Positions 41,254 to 50,068 of a DNA stretch of 64,000 bases are shown here, in pieces. The position numbers and the translations under genes are program-made. The notes under the pieces were generated by a model. That model was not told where the DNA came from. It made no database searches and worked only from the letters and a program-made list of their open reading frames with translations. The stretch's first letter is position 1. Each line of letters begins with the position of its first letter. Origin of the DNA: Bacteroidota bacterium (GTDB taxonomy: Bacteria; Bacteroidota; Bacteroidia; Bacteroidales; Porphyromonadaceae); NCBI GenBank assembly GCA_023389855.1, contig JAEWDZ010000003.1, forward strand, positions 62,001 to 126,000. Direction: 5' to 3'.

Positions 41254-42453
41254 TCAGGCTTCAAACTCAATATCGATATCTATGCTATCGTGCCATGGTA
41301 GCCCTTGCTTGGAAAGCTCTTTAAGGAATGGATCGGGATCAAATTCTTCTACGTTTTTCACTCCGGGTCCTGTCCATAAACCTTTGGCAAACATTAATGC
41401 TCCAGTTGTAGCTGGTACTCCAGTAGTATAGCTAACGGCTTGCGTTCCAGTTTCTCTGTAAGCGGCCTGATGGCTGCAATTGTTCCATATATAGTAGGTA
41501 CGTTCTTTGCCATCCTTTATACCACGTATCCTACAGCCGATAGAGGTTTCTCCAGTGTAGTCGCTACCAAGTTCTTCGGGCTTAGGTAGTACAGCCTTTA
41601 GGAATTGGATAGGAACGATTTCCATCCCGTTATAATTGATAGGAACGATGCTGTCCATACCGATATTTTGGATTACTCTCAGATGAGTTAAATACTCTTC
41701 ACCAAAAGTCATCCAAAAGCGAGCTCGTTTGATCGTGGGATAGTTCTTCACAAGTGATTCTAGCTCTTCGTGGTAGAGTAGGTAGCTCTCGCGCTTACCG
41801 ATACCTGGGTAATGCAAAGGACGATGGATCTCTTGAGGATCTGTTTCTATCCATTGTCCATCCTGATAGTACTTTCCACGTTGGGTAATCTCACGAATAT
41901 TTATCTCAGGATTAAAGTTTGTTGCAAAGGCCTTATGGTGGTCTCCACCATTGCAGTCGACGATATCAAGATAGTGGATTTCATCAAATATATGCTTTGC
42001 TGCATAGGCCGTGAAGACGCTGGTAACACCAGGGTCGAATCCACAGCCTAGAATAGCTGTAAGACCAGCCTTCTCAAATTTTTCTTTATAAGCCCACTGC
42101 CAAGTGTAGGAATACTTAGCTTCGTCGAGAGGTTCATAATTGGCTGTGTCCAGGTAATTAGTTCCTGTCTCCAAGCATGCCTCCATAATGGTAAGATCTT
42201 GATAAGGTAGTGCTACATTGATACAAAGATTTGGCTTAAACTCCTTCATCAAGGCTACCAATTCAGGGATATTATCTGCATTTACTTGGGCTGTTTTGAT
42301 ATTTGCTTCAGGGATAGAAGCTGCAATACGATCGCACTTGCTTTTTGTGCGACTGGCCAGCATAATTTCTTCGAAAGTATCTCTATTCTGAGCAATCTTA
42401 TGAGCAACTACGGCGCCTACGCCACCCGCTCCGATGATAAGTACTCGTGCCAT
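41254..42453 (-). CDS. Carboxynorspermidine synthase / saccharopine dehydrogenase family protein
   Basis: A 399-residue protein starting MARVLIIGAGGVGAVVAHK, a Rossmann nucleotide-binding loop. EACLETGTNYLDTANYEP, ILGCGFDPGVTSVFTAYA, DCNGGDHHKAFATNFNPEINIRE and the late TTGVPATTGALMF match the carboxy(nor)spermidine dehydrogenase group. This enzyme condenses aspartate semialdehyde with a diamine, NADPH-dependently; a decarboxylase then yields (nor)spermidine. No nspC decarboxylase gene is nearby. The aguA-aguB pair at 50-52 kb could supply putrescine. Another saccharopine dehydrogenase-like role cannot be excluded by sequence alone. Confidence 0.88.
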   Translation of the reverse strand: MARVLIIGAGGVGAVVAHKIAQNRDTFEEIMLASRTKSKCDRIAASIPEANIKTAQVNADNIPELVALMKEFKPNLCINVALPYQDLTIMEACLETGTNYLDTANYEPLDEAKYSYTWQWAYKEKFEKAGLTAILGCGFDPGVTSVFTAYAAKHIFDEIHYLDIVDCNGGDHHKAFATNFNPEINIREITQRGKYYQDGQWIETDPQEIHRPLHYPGIGKRESYLLYHEELESLVKNYPTIKRARFWMTFGEEYLTHLRVIQNIGMDSIVPINYNGMEIVPIQFLKAVLPKPEELGSDYTGETSIGCRIRGIKDGKERTYYIWNNCSHQAAYRETGTQAVSYTTGVPATTGALMFAKGLWTGPGVKNVEEFDPDPFLKELSKQGLPWHDSIDIDIEFEA

Positions 42454-42496
42454 ATAATATGTATGAAGATAAGTGGTTAATCTTACTTGCTAGTGA

Positions 42497-42504
42497 CAAA
42501 GATA
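42497..42504 (-). promoter_or_regulatory. -7 box of the carboxynorspermidine synthase gene
   Basis: On the minus strand this is TATCTTTG, a perfect TAnnTTTG match, 43 bases before the ATG. No -33 TTTG seen. Confidence 0.5.
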
Positions 42505-42531
42505 AAAAAAATAAATGTATTATAGTAGAGA

Positions 42532-43608
42532 TTAGCATCGAATTCTTCCTCCAGGTCCTATGTATATATCTTTCTCGGGGTTGTATGTTATTAAGGTCGT
42601 CCCCCTACCTTGTAAGGAAAGCATCAACATGAGCAGCCTGTCGTATAAGCCTTCTCTAGGAGTAACGATTATATGGCTTTCACTTGGGACTTCCTTGGGA
42701 AGAAAGATCGTTGTCTCGAGGTCGATATGATAGCGAATATTCGTTTTTGGAGGAGTTTTCTTCGTGTTTTTTTGCGCCATCGTTTTTTTTCGACTGATCA
42801 ATCGAAGAATCAGTCGGTCAAAAATATTTTTTCGTGGGTGGTATTTTGAATAAAAAAGTTTCATCGCACCGTAAAAGGCATCAGCATAGCGCTGGGGGTT
42901 GGCATCGGCACTTTCGCTTTCTCCTTTATAGTGAATGATGGGTATCGGCAGGTAGCGGCATACATAGCCACGGTTTCTCATCTTTTGGCAGAGGTCCAAA
43001 TCCTCTCCATACATGAAGAAGCGTTCATCCAATAGATCTACTTCTTCGAGAGCTTTTCTGCGCATGAACATGAACGCTCCGGCTAGAAAATTCACATTAT
43101 GAGGCTCATCTTCTGGAAGACACCCTAGATAATAGCGATTCAAAATAGGTGAAGCTGGAAAGAGAGAAGATAGCCCCGAAAATTTACAGGCACATGAAAA
43201 GGGCGAGATACTACCTCGCTTGCTTTCTTTCAGAAATTCCCCATGAGCATTGAGCATTCTCACGCCTATAGCTCCACAGTCTGGGGTTCTTTCCATTTCC
43301 TCAATGCATTGGGTGAGCGTGCTTTCTCCGATGATTGTGTCAGGATTCAAGAGTAATACGAAAGGAGCGTTTCCTGCTCGTATTCCTTGGTTGTTGGCTC
43401 GAGAAAAGCCCACGTTTTCATGGTTCTCGATAAAGGTGACCTCGGGAAAGGTCGTTTTCAGTATTGGTAACGCCCCGTCGTTGGACGCATTGTCGACAAC
43501 GATCACCTTGCCACAAACGTTCCTAAGCGCAGCCCGTATAGACTCCAAGCATTGGCTTAGAAACTCGGGTACTTTATAATTAACGATAACGATGTCTACT
43601 TTGTTCAC
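42532..43608 (-). CDS. Family 2 glycosyltransferase with a C-terminal extension
   Basis: A 358-residue GT-A protein. DIVIVNYKVPEFLSQCLESI, VVDNASNDG, ENVGFSRANNQGI and LLLNPDTII form the nucleotide-sugar domain of rhamnosyl-type GT2 enzymes; MYGEDLDLCQKMRNRGY is the acceptor/catalytic region. After residue ~270 an unassigned tail (MAQKNTKKTPPKTN..., then RIRC) is present. It probably adds a sugar to a surface polysaccharide on the cytoplasmic face. It starts 3 bases after the tyrS stop and is likely co-transcribed with it. Substrate unknown. Confidence 0.88.
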   Translation of the reverse strand: MNKVDIVIVNYKVPEFLSQCLESIRAALRNVCGKVIVVDNASNDGALPILKTTFPEVTFIENHENVGFSRANNQGIRAGNAPFVLLLNPDTIIGESTLTQCIEEMERTPDCGAIGVRMLNAHGEFLKESKRGSISPFSCACKFSGLSSLFPASPILNRYYLGCLPEDEPHNVNFLAGAFMFMRRKALEEVDLLDERFFMYGEDLDLCQKMRNRGYVCRYLPIPIIHYKGESESADANPQRYADAFYGAMKLFYSKYHPRKNIFDRLILRLISRKKTMAQKNTKKTPPKTNIRYHIDLETTIFLPKEVPSESHIIVTPREGLYDRLLMLMLSLQGRGTTLITYNPEKDIYIGPGGRIRC

Positions 43609-43611
43609 CGC

Positions 43612-44904
43612 TTAATCAACAATGATAAGGTAATAATTCTTTTTACCCTTTTGGATTAGCAGATATCGCCCTGCAATAAGATTTTCGGCAGAAACCACGG
43701 CCTTCTCATCGGCTATTTTTTCCTTGTTGAGGCTGATGCCGCCGCTTTTGATGAGCTTTCGTAGCTCGCCTTTCGATGCAAATACAGGAGTAATTTCCGT
43801 GAAAGCTTCGATGAAAGGCAATCCGGCTTTTAGGCACTCTTTAGAAAACGTAAATCTTGGTACGCCCTCCATAATCTCCTCGAGTGTTTTTGCCGGTAGG
43901 TTCATCAAGGCGTCGTGGGTAGCTTTTCCAAATAATATTTCCGTCGCCTGTTTTGCGTACAGAAGTTCCTCTTCACCGTGAACCATTTTGGTTACCTCTT
44001 CTGCCAAAACGTTTTGTAAAATACGTTGGTGAGGAGCTTCTTTGTGCTTTTCTATAAGTCGGTGGATATCTTCTAAGGGAAGAAGTGTGAAGATCTTAAT
44101 GAATTTCTCGGCATCTTCATCACTTACGTTTATCCAAAACTGATAAAAAGCATAGGGTGAAGTGTATTTGGCATCGAGCCAAATATTTCCTTTTTCCGTT
44201 TTTCCAAACTTGCCACCGTCTGCTTTGGTAATCAGCGGGCAGGTGAGCGCAAAGGCTTCTTTGCCATCCATTCTGCGAATGAGTTCGCTACCGGTAGTAA
44301 TATTTCCCCACTGATCGCTACCACCCATTTGGAGCTTGCATCCTTCGTGACGGTAAAGATGTAAAAAGTCGTATCCCTGTATGAGTTGATATGTAAATTC
44401 TGTGAAAGATAGCCCTGCACTATTGGCCTCCAATCTTTTTTTTACGGAGTCTTTAGCCATCATGTAGTTTACGGTGATATGCTTACCTATATCGCGTACA
44501 AAATCGAGAAAACTCCATGTGTGCACCCAGTCGTAGTTGTTGAGTAGTTTAGCTGCATTGGGCTTCTCTTCATCGAAGTCGAGAAACTTTCTCAACTGCT
44601 TAGCTATGGCCTCTTGGTTATGCCTAAGGGTATCATGATCTAAAAGATTTCTTTCGGCACTTTTCATCGAGGGATCACCGATCATACCCGTTGCACCACC
44701 GAGTACGGCAAGGGGTCTATGACCATGCTCCTGGAGATGTCTCAAAAGCATGATACTCACGAGATGTCCTATATGTAGCGAGTCTGCCGTGGGGTCAATG
44801 CCTACATAGGCGGTCACTTTTTCTTTTTGAAAGAGTTCTTCAGTTCCAGGCATCAAGGTATGAAGCATTCCCCTTCCACGAAGTTCATTTATAAAAGAGT
44901 CCAT
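43612..44904 (-). CDS. tyrS: Tyrosyl-tRNA synthetase
   Basis: It charges tRNA-Tyr with tyrosine in the cytoplasm. The 430-residue class I enzyme has HIGH at 44-47 ([10 protein letters not shown]), GGSDQWGNI in the tyrosine pocket and KFGKT at 232-236 in place of the KMSKS lysine loop. A C-terminal S4 RNA-binding domain ([18 protein letters not shown]) closes the chain. A TAnnTTTG box lies 25 bases upstream. The GT2 gene follows in the same transcript. Confidence 0.96.
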   Translation of the reverse strand: MDSFINELRGRGMLHTLMPGTEELFQKEKVTAYVGIDPTADSLHIGHLVSIMLLRHLQEHGHRPLAVLGGATGMIGDPSMKSAERNLLDHDTLRHNQEAIAKQLRKFLDFDEEKPNAAKLLNNYDWVHTWSFLDFVRDIGKHITVNYMMAKDSVKKRLEANSAGLSFTEFTYQLIQGYDFLHLYRHEGCKLQMGGSDQWGNITTGSELIRRMDGKEAFALTCPLITKADGGKFGKTEKGNIWLDAKYTSPYAFYQFWINVSDEDAEKFIKIFTLLPLEDIHRLIEKHKEAPHQRILQNVLAEEVTKMVHGEEELLYAKQATEILFGKATHDALMNLPAKTLEEIMEGVPRFTFSKECLKAGLPFIEAFTEITPVFASKGELRKLIKSGGISLNKEKIADEKAVVSAENLIAGRYLLIQKGKKNYYLIIVD

Positions 44905-44928
44905 TTTTGTTTTTATCTATTTTGCGAG

Positions 44929-44936
44929 CAAAGATA
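44929..44936 (-). promoter_or_regulatory. -7 box of the tyrS-GT2 operon
   Basis: On the minus strand this reads TATCTTTG, a perfect match to TAnnTTTG, 24 bases before the tyrS ATG. Confidence 0.5.
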
Positions 44937-45128
44937 CAAAAAAATAGAGACTTTAGCGACTGCTAAAATACCCTCAACTCGATTCAGAAAATTACTCCTA
45001 AGAACCATAAATAAAACGAATAAAGAAGATGATACTCGAGTAAGAACATCAAGACCTGTTATAAATCCATCTGTAAAAGAGGTCTACTATCCTGTATTTT
45101 TTGTAAGTTTTCATTACCCTTCTCGCTC

Positions 45129-45136
45129 TATCTTTG
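45129..45136 (+). promoter_or_regulatory. -7 box upstream of the aldo/keto reductase pseudogene
   Basis: TATCTTTG is a perfect TAnnTTTG match. A TTTG occurs 25 bases upstream, a little too far for the consensus. It lies 183 bases before the pseudogene start. Confidence 0.35.
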
Positions 45137-45318
45137 CAATTGAAAATAGAAGAGCAGACAGCGACTTCTTCCATTACACCCTTAGGAGGTGAAGCGAAAT
45201 TTTGGGTGTGTGATTGGGACGACGCATCGGAAGCGTATCCGCTCTCATCGCTCTACTTTCACCGCTCCTACAAAAGGTTACAGAAACAGCATTAATAATA
45301 AATTAGTTGAGAAAAACG

Positions 45319-46263
45319 ATGAAATTTCTAAAACATTTTCTTTTAATTGCTTTGCTGCTAAGCACAGTAGTGTGTGGAGTATATGCACAGGAAAAAACTA
45401 CTACGGCCAATGTGACTTTGGTCCTCTTGAACAACGGCATTGCTATGCCTCGTTTCGGATTAGGCACATTCAATCAGCCTTCTAATGAAGTATGCAAGGC
45501 TTCTTGCCTTACAGCTTTGAAAGCGCGGTATAGACATATTGATACGGCGCATGCGGATTACGATGAAGAAGGAGTGGGCGAAGCGGTGAAGGAGAGCGGT
45601 GTACCGCGCGTAGAGATATGGATCTCCAGTAAATTAAGGCCCCAGAGTATGGTGAAGGTAAGACACTGAAGGCTATAGATACTATGTTGAAGCGTATGCA
45701 GCTGGACTATATCGAGTTACTCTATGTCCATCAGCCTTTTGGCGACTTCGTTGGAGCATGGAATGATATGGAGAAGGCTGTGAAGATGGGCAAAGTAAGA
45801 GCGCTTGGTATCAGTAACTTTGACGCTAACGAAAAAGTGTGGAATGAAATTCTAAAGCAGCTACCATAAAGCCAACTGTATTACAGATACAAAGCCATCC
45901 TTACGCACAGCGTATACGTATTCGAGAAAAAGCAGCCAAAGAGGGAATTCAGTTTGAGTGTTGGTTTCCTTAGGGAAGAGCGATGAGCAAAGGCGCTTTG
46001 CTCAAGGATCCTACGATCAACAAGATAGCAAAAAACATGACAAAACGCCAGCTCAAATCATACTTCGATGGCATATCCAGGAGGGCTTATCCGTGATACC
46101 AGGTTCTACCAATCCTGAGCATATCGGCGAAAATATCCAGATATTTGATTTCTATTTGACTAATGAGGAAATGCAAAACATGCGTTCGCTCGATAAGGAA
46201 CAACGCTTCTTCAATGCGAAGCAAGAAGAGGTAGAAAAAATGGTATGGAGTATCCAATTATAA
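45319..46263 (+). pseudogene. Exported-type aldo/keto reductase, broken by three frameshifts and a stop
   Basis: Read across frames, this is one complete aldo/keto reductase with a signal peptide (MKFLKHFLLIALLLSTVVCG...YAQ). The pieces in order are IAMPRFGLGTFNQPSNE, RHIDTAHADYDEEGVG, LQLDYIELL-like, VRALGISNFD, LQIQSHPYAQRIRI, ECWFP, then TPAQIILRWHIQEGLSVIPGS. Lesions: a missing base in the C run at 45640-45643, a missing base near 45863-45866, a TAG at 45971-45973 replacing Leu in FPLG, and a missing base in the A run at 46030-46035. All frameshifts are single-base losses. The product would be a periplasmic NADPH reductase; it is not functional here. Confidence 0.85.
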
Positions 46264-46331
46264 TCCTCTATCATAAGTAGAGTAAGTAAAGCCTATACAA
46301 ATTTTCCTTTTCTTCTGATTCGTGACTAAAT

Positions 46332-46375
46332 AAGCACACAGATTTCTTTGCGATAGACAAAGATTCTGCGTGCTT
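46332..46375. terminator. Hairpin between the two aldo/keto reductase loci, usable from both sides
   Basis: AAGCAC-CAGA-...TCTTTG pairs with CAAAGA-...CTG-GTGCTT with two small interruptions. The plus strand continues GTTCTCTCTTT; the minus strand continues TTATTTAG. It lies ~70 bases past the pseudogene stop and ~100 bases past the end of the convergent reductase. Confidence 0.65.
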
Positions 46376-46476
46376 GTTCTCTCTTTATCCTATCCGATAG
46401 ATAAAAGAGATGGTGCTTATCACGATCTCGCTACTATGAATAGAGGACAGTATTGTTGGTTGCAGCTATCTATCCT

Positions 46477-47345
46477 TTACCCATATTTCTCGATGAGATA
46501 TTTGAGATGTTCAGGAGTTTCGAAGTTGACGGCTCCCGCATCATGTCGGTTGAGGTTAGCGATCTGCTGCATCTCTTCTTCAGTAAGTGCGAAGTCAAAT
46601 ATCTCGAAGTTTTGTTGCATACGATCGGGATGTACGCTTTTGGGTATGGCTACGATACCGCGCTGGGTGAGCCAGCGTAAAGCTACCTGTGCAGCACTCT
46701 TTCCGTATTTTTCTCCTATAGCACTCAGCAAAGTGTTGCTTACGATATCACTATTACCTTCTCCTCCAAGGGGACCCCACGCCATTACTTTGCAACCTAC
46801 TTCATCCAGGATGGGAAGGATCCCCTCTTGTTGCATAAGGGGATTGCACTGCAATTGGTTGATCATGGGTTTAGTGTCGACATATGAGCAAAGTCGAAGA
46901 AACGCCCCGCCTGAAAATTACTTACACCTATAGCACGCGTTTTACCAACTTGGTAGGCTTTTTCCAAAGCACGCCAAGAGCCTAAGACATCACCATAGGC
47001 TTGATGGATGAGCAATAAGTCGACGTAATCGCTCTTTAGTTTGCGTAGACTATCTTCGATGCTGGCTGTTGCTTTTTCTTCTCCAGCATTAGACATCCAC
47101 ACTTTGGTCACTACAAAAATATCTTCACGGGGAATACCGCTTTTTTCGATAGCTCTGCCTACGCCCTCTTCGTTGGCATAGGCTTGCGCAGTGTCGATGA
47201 GTCGGTATCCGATCTTCAGCGCATTACCTACGCTTTCTTCACAGTTTGTGGGAGGTACCTTGAATACGCCGTAGCCCAGAAGGGGCATTTCTACACCGTT
47301 GCTTAGGTTTATTTTTTCCATACTAATTTGCCTTAAACTAATCAT
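46477..47345 (-). pseudogene. Cytosolic aldo/keto reductase split by one frameshift
   Basis: Two frames together form a full ~280-residue aldo/keto reductase. The first (46863-47345) has GVEMPLLGYGVFKVP, RLIDTAQAYANEEGVG, the catalytic-site Asp and Tyr, VVTKVW and AIGVSNF. The second (46477-46866) has NQLQCNPLMQQ, VMAWGPLGG, SAAQVALRWLTQRGIVAIPKS and the C-terminus. They join at an ATGA overlap (46863-46866), where one base is missing relative to an intact STLKPMINQ reading. Translation of both halves is possible by coupling, but such a split enzyme is unlikely to be active. The ATG at 47319-47321 (MEKINLSNG) or the coupled one at 47343-47345 may be the start. It follows the flavin reductase gene with an ATGA junction. 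Confidence 0.75.
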
Positions 47346-47947
47346 TTCTGATATTTTCTACCTTCGTGCCATGCTTTGCCTATAATAGGTCCCACCGAGC
47401 GGTATGCCACCGCTGCCGAATCGTAGACAATAGGCTTGAGTTTAGCGAGATCTACTTTGCCAGCCTCATTAAGGATACGCTCGTCAGCACTCCAGTTGAC
47501 CACTTGCCCTACCACGCGCACACCGCCATCGCTGTAGGCTTCGATCTCTACTGCTACGCACTCCAAAGTCAGCGTATATTCGTTTATAATAGGTGCATCT
47601 ACATTGGGGCTATGGGTGATTGTAAAGCCGACTCGGGCAACTTTTTCTGGAACTTTATAGCCACTTACAAGTCCAAGATAATCGCTCTCTGCGATGTTGT
47701 CTTCGGTAGCGAAACTGATGGTGAAGGCTTTTTTTAGTTTAATGTTTTTTGCCGTCTTGTGCACTCCAACTTCAAAAGTTATCTTGTCGTAGTCGCACTG
47801 ACTTGCCCAAGCAGCCATCATTACATTGGGAGTCTGCTCTTCGTCGTAGGTAGCAATCATGACACAAGGTAATGGTGTAATCACTGGGTGTTGGCTACCG
47901 AAATTGCGGCGGCCGGGTACTTCATTTACTTTTTCTTGTTGTTTCAT
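47342..47947 (-). CDS. Flavin reductase-like FMN-binding split-barrel protein
   Basis: A 201-residue protein of the flavin reductase domain family. FGSQHPVITPLPCVMIATYDEE opens the barrel; AWASQCDYDKITFEVG, KNIKLKKAFTISF and DYLGLVSGYKVPEK surround the FMN site. Proteins like this bind FMN and reduce flavins or quinones, or serve as electron-transfer partners. It overlaps the start of the broken aldo/keto reductase (ATGA at 47342-47345) and lies downstream of the broken AraC regulator, so the three once formed a redox operon. It is the only intact gene of the patch. Confidence 0.85.
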   Translation of the reverse strand: MKQQEKVNEVPGRRNFGSQHPVITPLPCVMIATYDEEQTPNVMMAAWASQCDYDKITFEVGVHKTAKNIKLKKAFTISFATEDNIAESDYLGLVSGYKVPEKVARVGFTITHSPNVDAPIINEYTLTLECVAVEIEAYSDGGVRVVGQVVNWSADERILNEAGKVDLAKLKPIVYDSAAVAYRSVGPIIGKAWHEGRKYQK

Positions 47948-48139
47948 ATCGGTTGTGGTTATAATTAGTTTGGTTATTCTCTTGTCTTTCCTATGATGTG
48001 ATAGTGCCTCTTAGGACTGCCAAGAGTAGAGCAGAGCTCTCGTTTTAAGCTACAAATATCGAAAAATGCACTTTAATAAGCATTGCACTTTTTGCAGGAT
48101 TTGTCTATCGTTTTACGTTCTTATATTCATTATACCTAA

Positions 48140-48951
48140 TTATCCTCTATAGAATGTAGGTGATACGCCCAAATGCTTCTGCACATACCTACTGAAATAG
48201 GCTGGAGAAGAGAACCCGAATAAATCAGCGATTTCTACAAAACTAAGACACTTATCTTTTCTTTCAGGTGACGCGAAATATCCAGTACGGTATAGCGTGT
48301 GAGCCAATAGTTGGCCGCATAACCACTAAGATTACGCGATACTTCAGATAGATACTTGGGTGTAACGGATAGTCTGCGGGCATAGTAGGCTACTGAGCGA
48401 TGCTCACGATAAGTGCCCTTTTCGAGCATGTCGAGGAAACGCCTCATGATAGAAGCACTCTGCAAGGAGATATTTTCTATCCCGTAAAGATGTGAATGAA
48501 AATCGAAAAAATCGATGATTAGCAGCTGAATACAGGCTATCATGAGGTCTATCTGGAAGTGGTGGTTGCTTTGTGCCAAGCGTCTTTCTACCATTTCAAA
48601 ATTGTGTTGGCATATGCTGCGTTGCTCCTCTGTTAGTTTCACGATAGGGTCAAGAAAAAGGGCTAACTGCCCCTTCATTCCATAATTGCTTAGCGGAGTG
48701 CAGAGTTCGATAAATTCGTTGGTCACGTAGATGACTTTTACACAAAAGTCGTCGGAAGGGCGGATATCCTCGACTAATTTTCCTTTGCGTACAATCAATA
48801 CATAGCCTGGGAGCATTTCGTACACCTTCCCATTCTAGCTAAATCCGCATGAACCTTCTAAACACATGGCATGTGCTAAATAGTTTTGGTATTGATCGCT
48901 ATCTATCCCCTCTAGGGTATTGCAGACAATGACATTCTGTGCGTCGGGCAT
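48140..48951 (-). pseudogene. AraC-family regulator, inactivated by a stop and a frameshift
   Basis: Read from the ATG at 48949-48951, the frame gives MPDAQNVIV... with an in-frame TAG at 48835-48837 (codon 39), then continues as an N-terminal sensor domain (YEMLPGYVLIVRKGK, PIVKLTEEQRSI). The AraC helix-turn-helix begins (RRLSVTPKYLSEVSRNLSG, DISRHLKEK), but one base is missing in the A run at 48257-48260. The second recognition helix (EIADLFGFSSPAYFSRYVQK, ending HLGVSPTFYRG) lies in another frame. With the HTH cut in half, the product could not bind DNA normally. It lies upstream of the flavin reductase/reductase genes it probably controlled. Confidence 0.8.
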
Positions 48952-49139
48952 TTTAGTCAAAAACCTTTTTTTTGATGCGTCTAATTGCTTTTTTAATACA
49001 CTGTAAATATAGCTTTTTTTTTGCTATTTCCTTCTCCTCTTTTGTGTATACGAGTACGAACGGGGGAAATAAGAACAATTTATTGCCATGCCTTTTTCCG
49101 CTTTTACTAGTGTAATTAGGAGTTTACTATATAATTGCT

Positions 49140-49147
49140 TAAATTTG
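49140..49147 (+). promoter_or_regulatory. -7 box of the yigZ-family gene
   Basis: TAAATTTG fits TAnnTTTG, 28 bases before the ATG. TTAG 20 bases upstream is a poor -33 match. Confidence 0.35.
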
Positions 49148-49175
49148 TCGTAGAAAGAGTGAGCATGTTGCGACA

Positions 49176-49811
49176 ATGTCAGACTTAGATATAAAGGATC
49201 AATATTATACCATCGCAGCCCCAGCAGAAGGGCGCTTGACCATTCAGCGGAGCCGTTTCCTCGGCTATTCTTATCCCATATCATCGACTGAGGAAGCTGA
49301 AAATATTGTAAAGAACTTGCGGCAAAAAGATTTTTATGATGCCACACATGTCTGTTACGCTTATGCTTTAGGACTTGATAGAGGCTCTTCGCGCATGGAC
49401 GATAATGGCGAACCTAATGGTACGGCTGGTCGTCCGATTTATGCCCAACTACTGAAAAAAAATCTGAGTGATGTCCTGCTGGTAGTAGTTCGCTACTTTG
49501 GCGGGGTCAAACTTGGGACTTCAGGTCTTATAAAAGCCTATGGAGAATGTGCTTCGCTTGCTCTGGAAGCAGCCAAAATAAAAGAAATTTTGCTCTATGA
49601 CATGTTGGAAATTCACTTTGAGCCCAACCTCACGGGCATTGTGATGAATATACTAAATAAGCAGCAGGGAAGCATACTTTCGCAAGATTATAGCCAGGAC
49701 AAAATAGTCGTTCAATACAAGATAAGACAGAGTCAAACCAACATGATCGTGAAAAAAATGGCGCAGATATTTGGTGTATTAATAAAAAAAGTATTACCTT
49801 TGCAAGCGTGA
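49176..49811 (+). CDS. YigZ/IMPACT family protein
   Basis: A 211-residue protein of the UPF0029/YigZ family. The N-terminal IMPACT domain has RSRFLGYSYPI, THVCYAYALG, DDNGEPNGTAGRPI and RYFGGVKLGTSGLIKAYG, the family's most conserved segment. A C-terminal DUF1949 ferredoxin-like part follows (~140-205). The biochemical role in bacteria is unclear; eukaryotic IMPACT regulates Gcn2. Its last codons contain the promoter of the tRNA-Pro gene, so the genes are physically interlocked. The start ATG at 49176 fits family length. Confidence 0.92.
   Translation: MSDLDIKDQYYTIAAPAEGRLTIQRSRFLGYSYPISSTEEAENIVKNLRQKDFYDATHVCYAYALGLDRGSSRMDDNGEPNGTAGRPIYAQLLKKNLSDVLLVVVRYFGGVKLGTSGLIKAYGECASLALEAAKIKEILLYDMLEIHFEPNLTGIVMNILNKQQGSILSQDYSQDKIVVQYKIRQSQTNMIVKKMAQIFGVLIKKVLPLQA
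49770..49802 (+). promoter_or_regulatory. Promoter of tRNA-Pro, inside the yigZ-family coding sequence
   Basis: TTTG (49770-49773) and TACCTTTG (49795-49802) are 21 bases apart, a full consensus match. The box lies within the last codons of the upstream gene, 78 bases before the tRNA. Confidence 0.75.
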
Positions 49812-49880
49812 CAGAGAGAGTTACCATATTTTGCCTTTACAGTAAGGAGAAAAAGGACTTAATCTGGTAGGTTTCTTTCT

Positions 49881-49955
49881 CGGGGTGTGGCGCAGTCCGG
49901 TTAGCGCGTCTGCTTTGGGAGCAGAAGGTCCTGCGTTCGAATCGCAGTACCCCGA
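49881..49955 (+). tRNA. tRNA-Pro (anticodon TGG)
   Basis: The acceptor CGGGGTG/TACCCCG plus A73, D stem GCGC/GCGC, anticodon stem TCTGC/GCAGA with loop TTTGGGA (anticodon TGG), and T arm CTGCG-TTCGAAT-CGCAG fold cleanly. CCA is not encoded. A hairpin follows directly. Confidence 0.95.
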
Positions 49956-49963
49956 CTTTTGAA

Positions 49964-49994
49964 GAGAGCTTTCTCGTAATCGGGAAAGCTCTTT
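49964..49994 (+). terminator. Terminator after tRNA-Pro
   Basis: AGAGCTTTC (49965-49973) pairs with GAAAGCT plus CT (49984-49992), followed by TTTCC. It begins 9 bases after the tRNA. Confidence 0.65.
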
Positions 49995-50068
49995 CCATAT
50001 ATATATAAACCATCTCTATCTGTTTCCTACCTATTTTATAGTTATGCAGTTTTATCTGTACGTGAGAG

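Larger units (their letters stand above)
44905..45318. other. Gene-free spacer between tyrS and the aldo/keto reductase pseudogene
   Basis: About 410 bases with the tyrS box (minus) and a TATCTTTG box (45129-45136, plus). Short plus-strand frames in this interval overlap one another and show no family likeness. I see no gene here. Confidence 0.5.

Noticed and set aside
45189..45485. Plus-strand frame just before the aldo/keto reductase pseudogene
   Set aside because: Overlaps the signal peptide region of the pseudogene in another frame and has no family likeness; no support beyond being open.
48140..48825. Shorter functional AraC protein starting from a GTG at 48825
   Set aside because: Possible start, but the frameshift at 48257-48260 still removes the second DNA-binding helix, so a working regulator is unlikely.
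45319..48951. Programmed frameshifting as explanation for the broken genes
   Set aside because: No slippery heptamer with a downstream structure was seen at the joints, and in-frame stop codons are also present; decay or sequencing loss is simpler.
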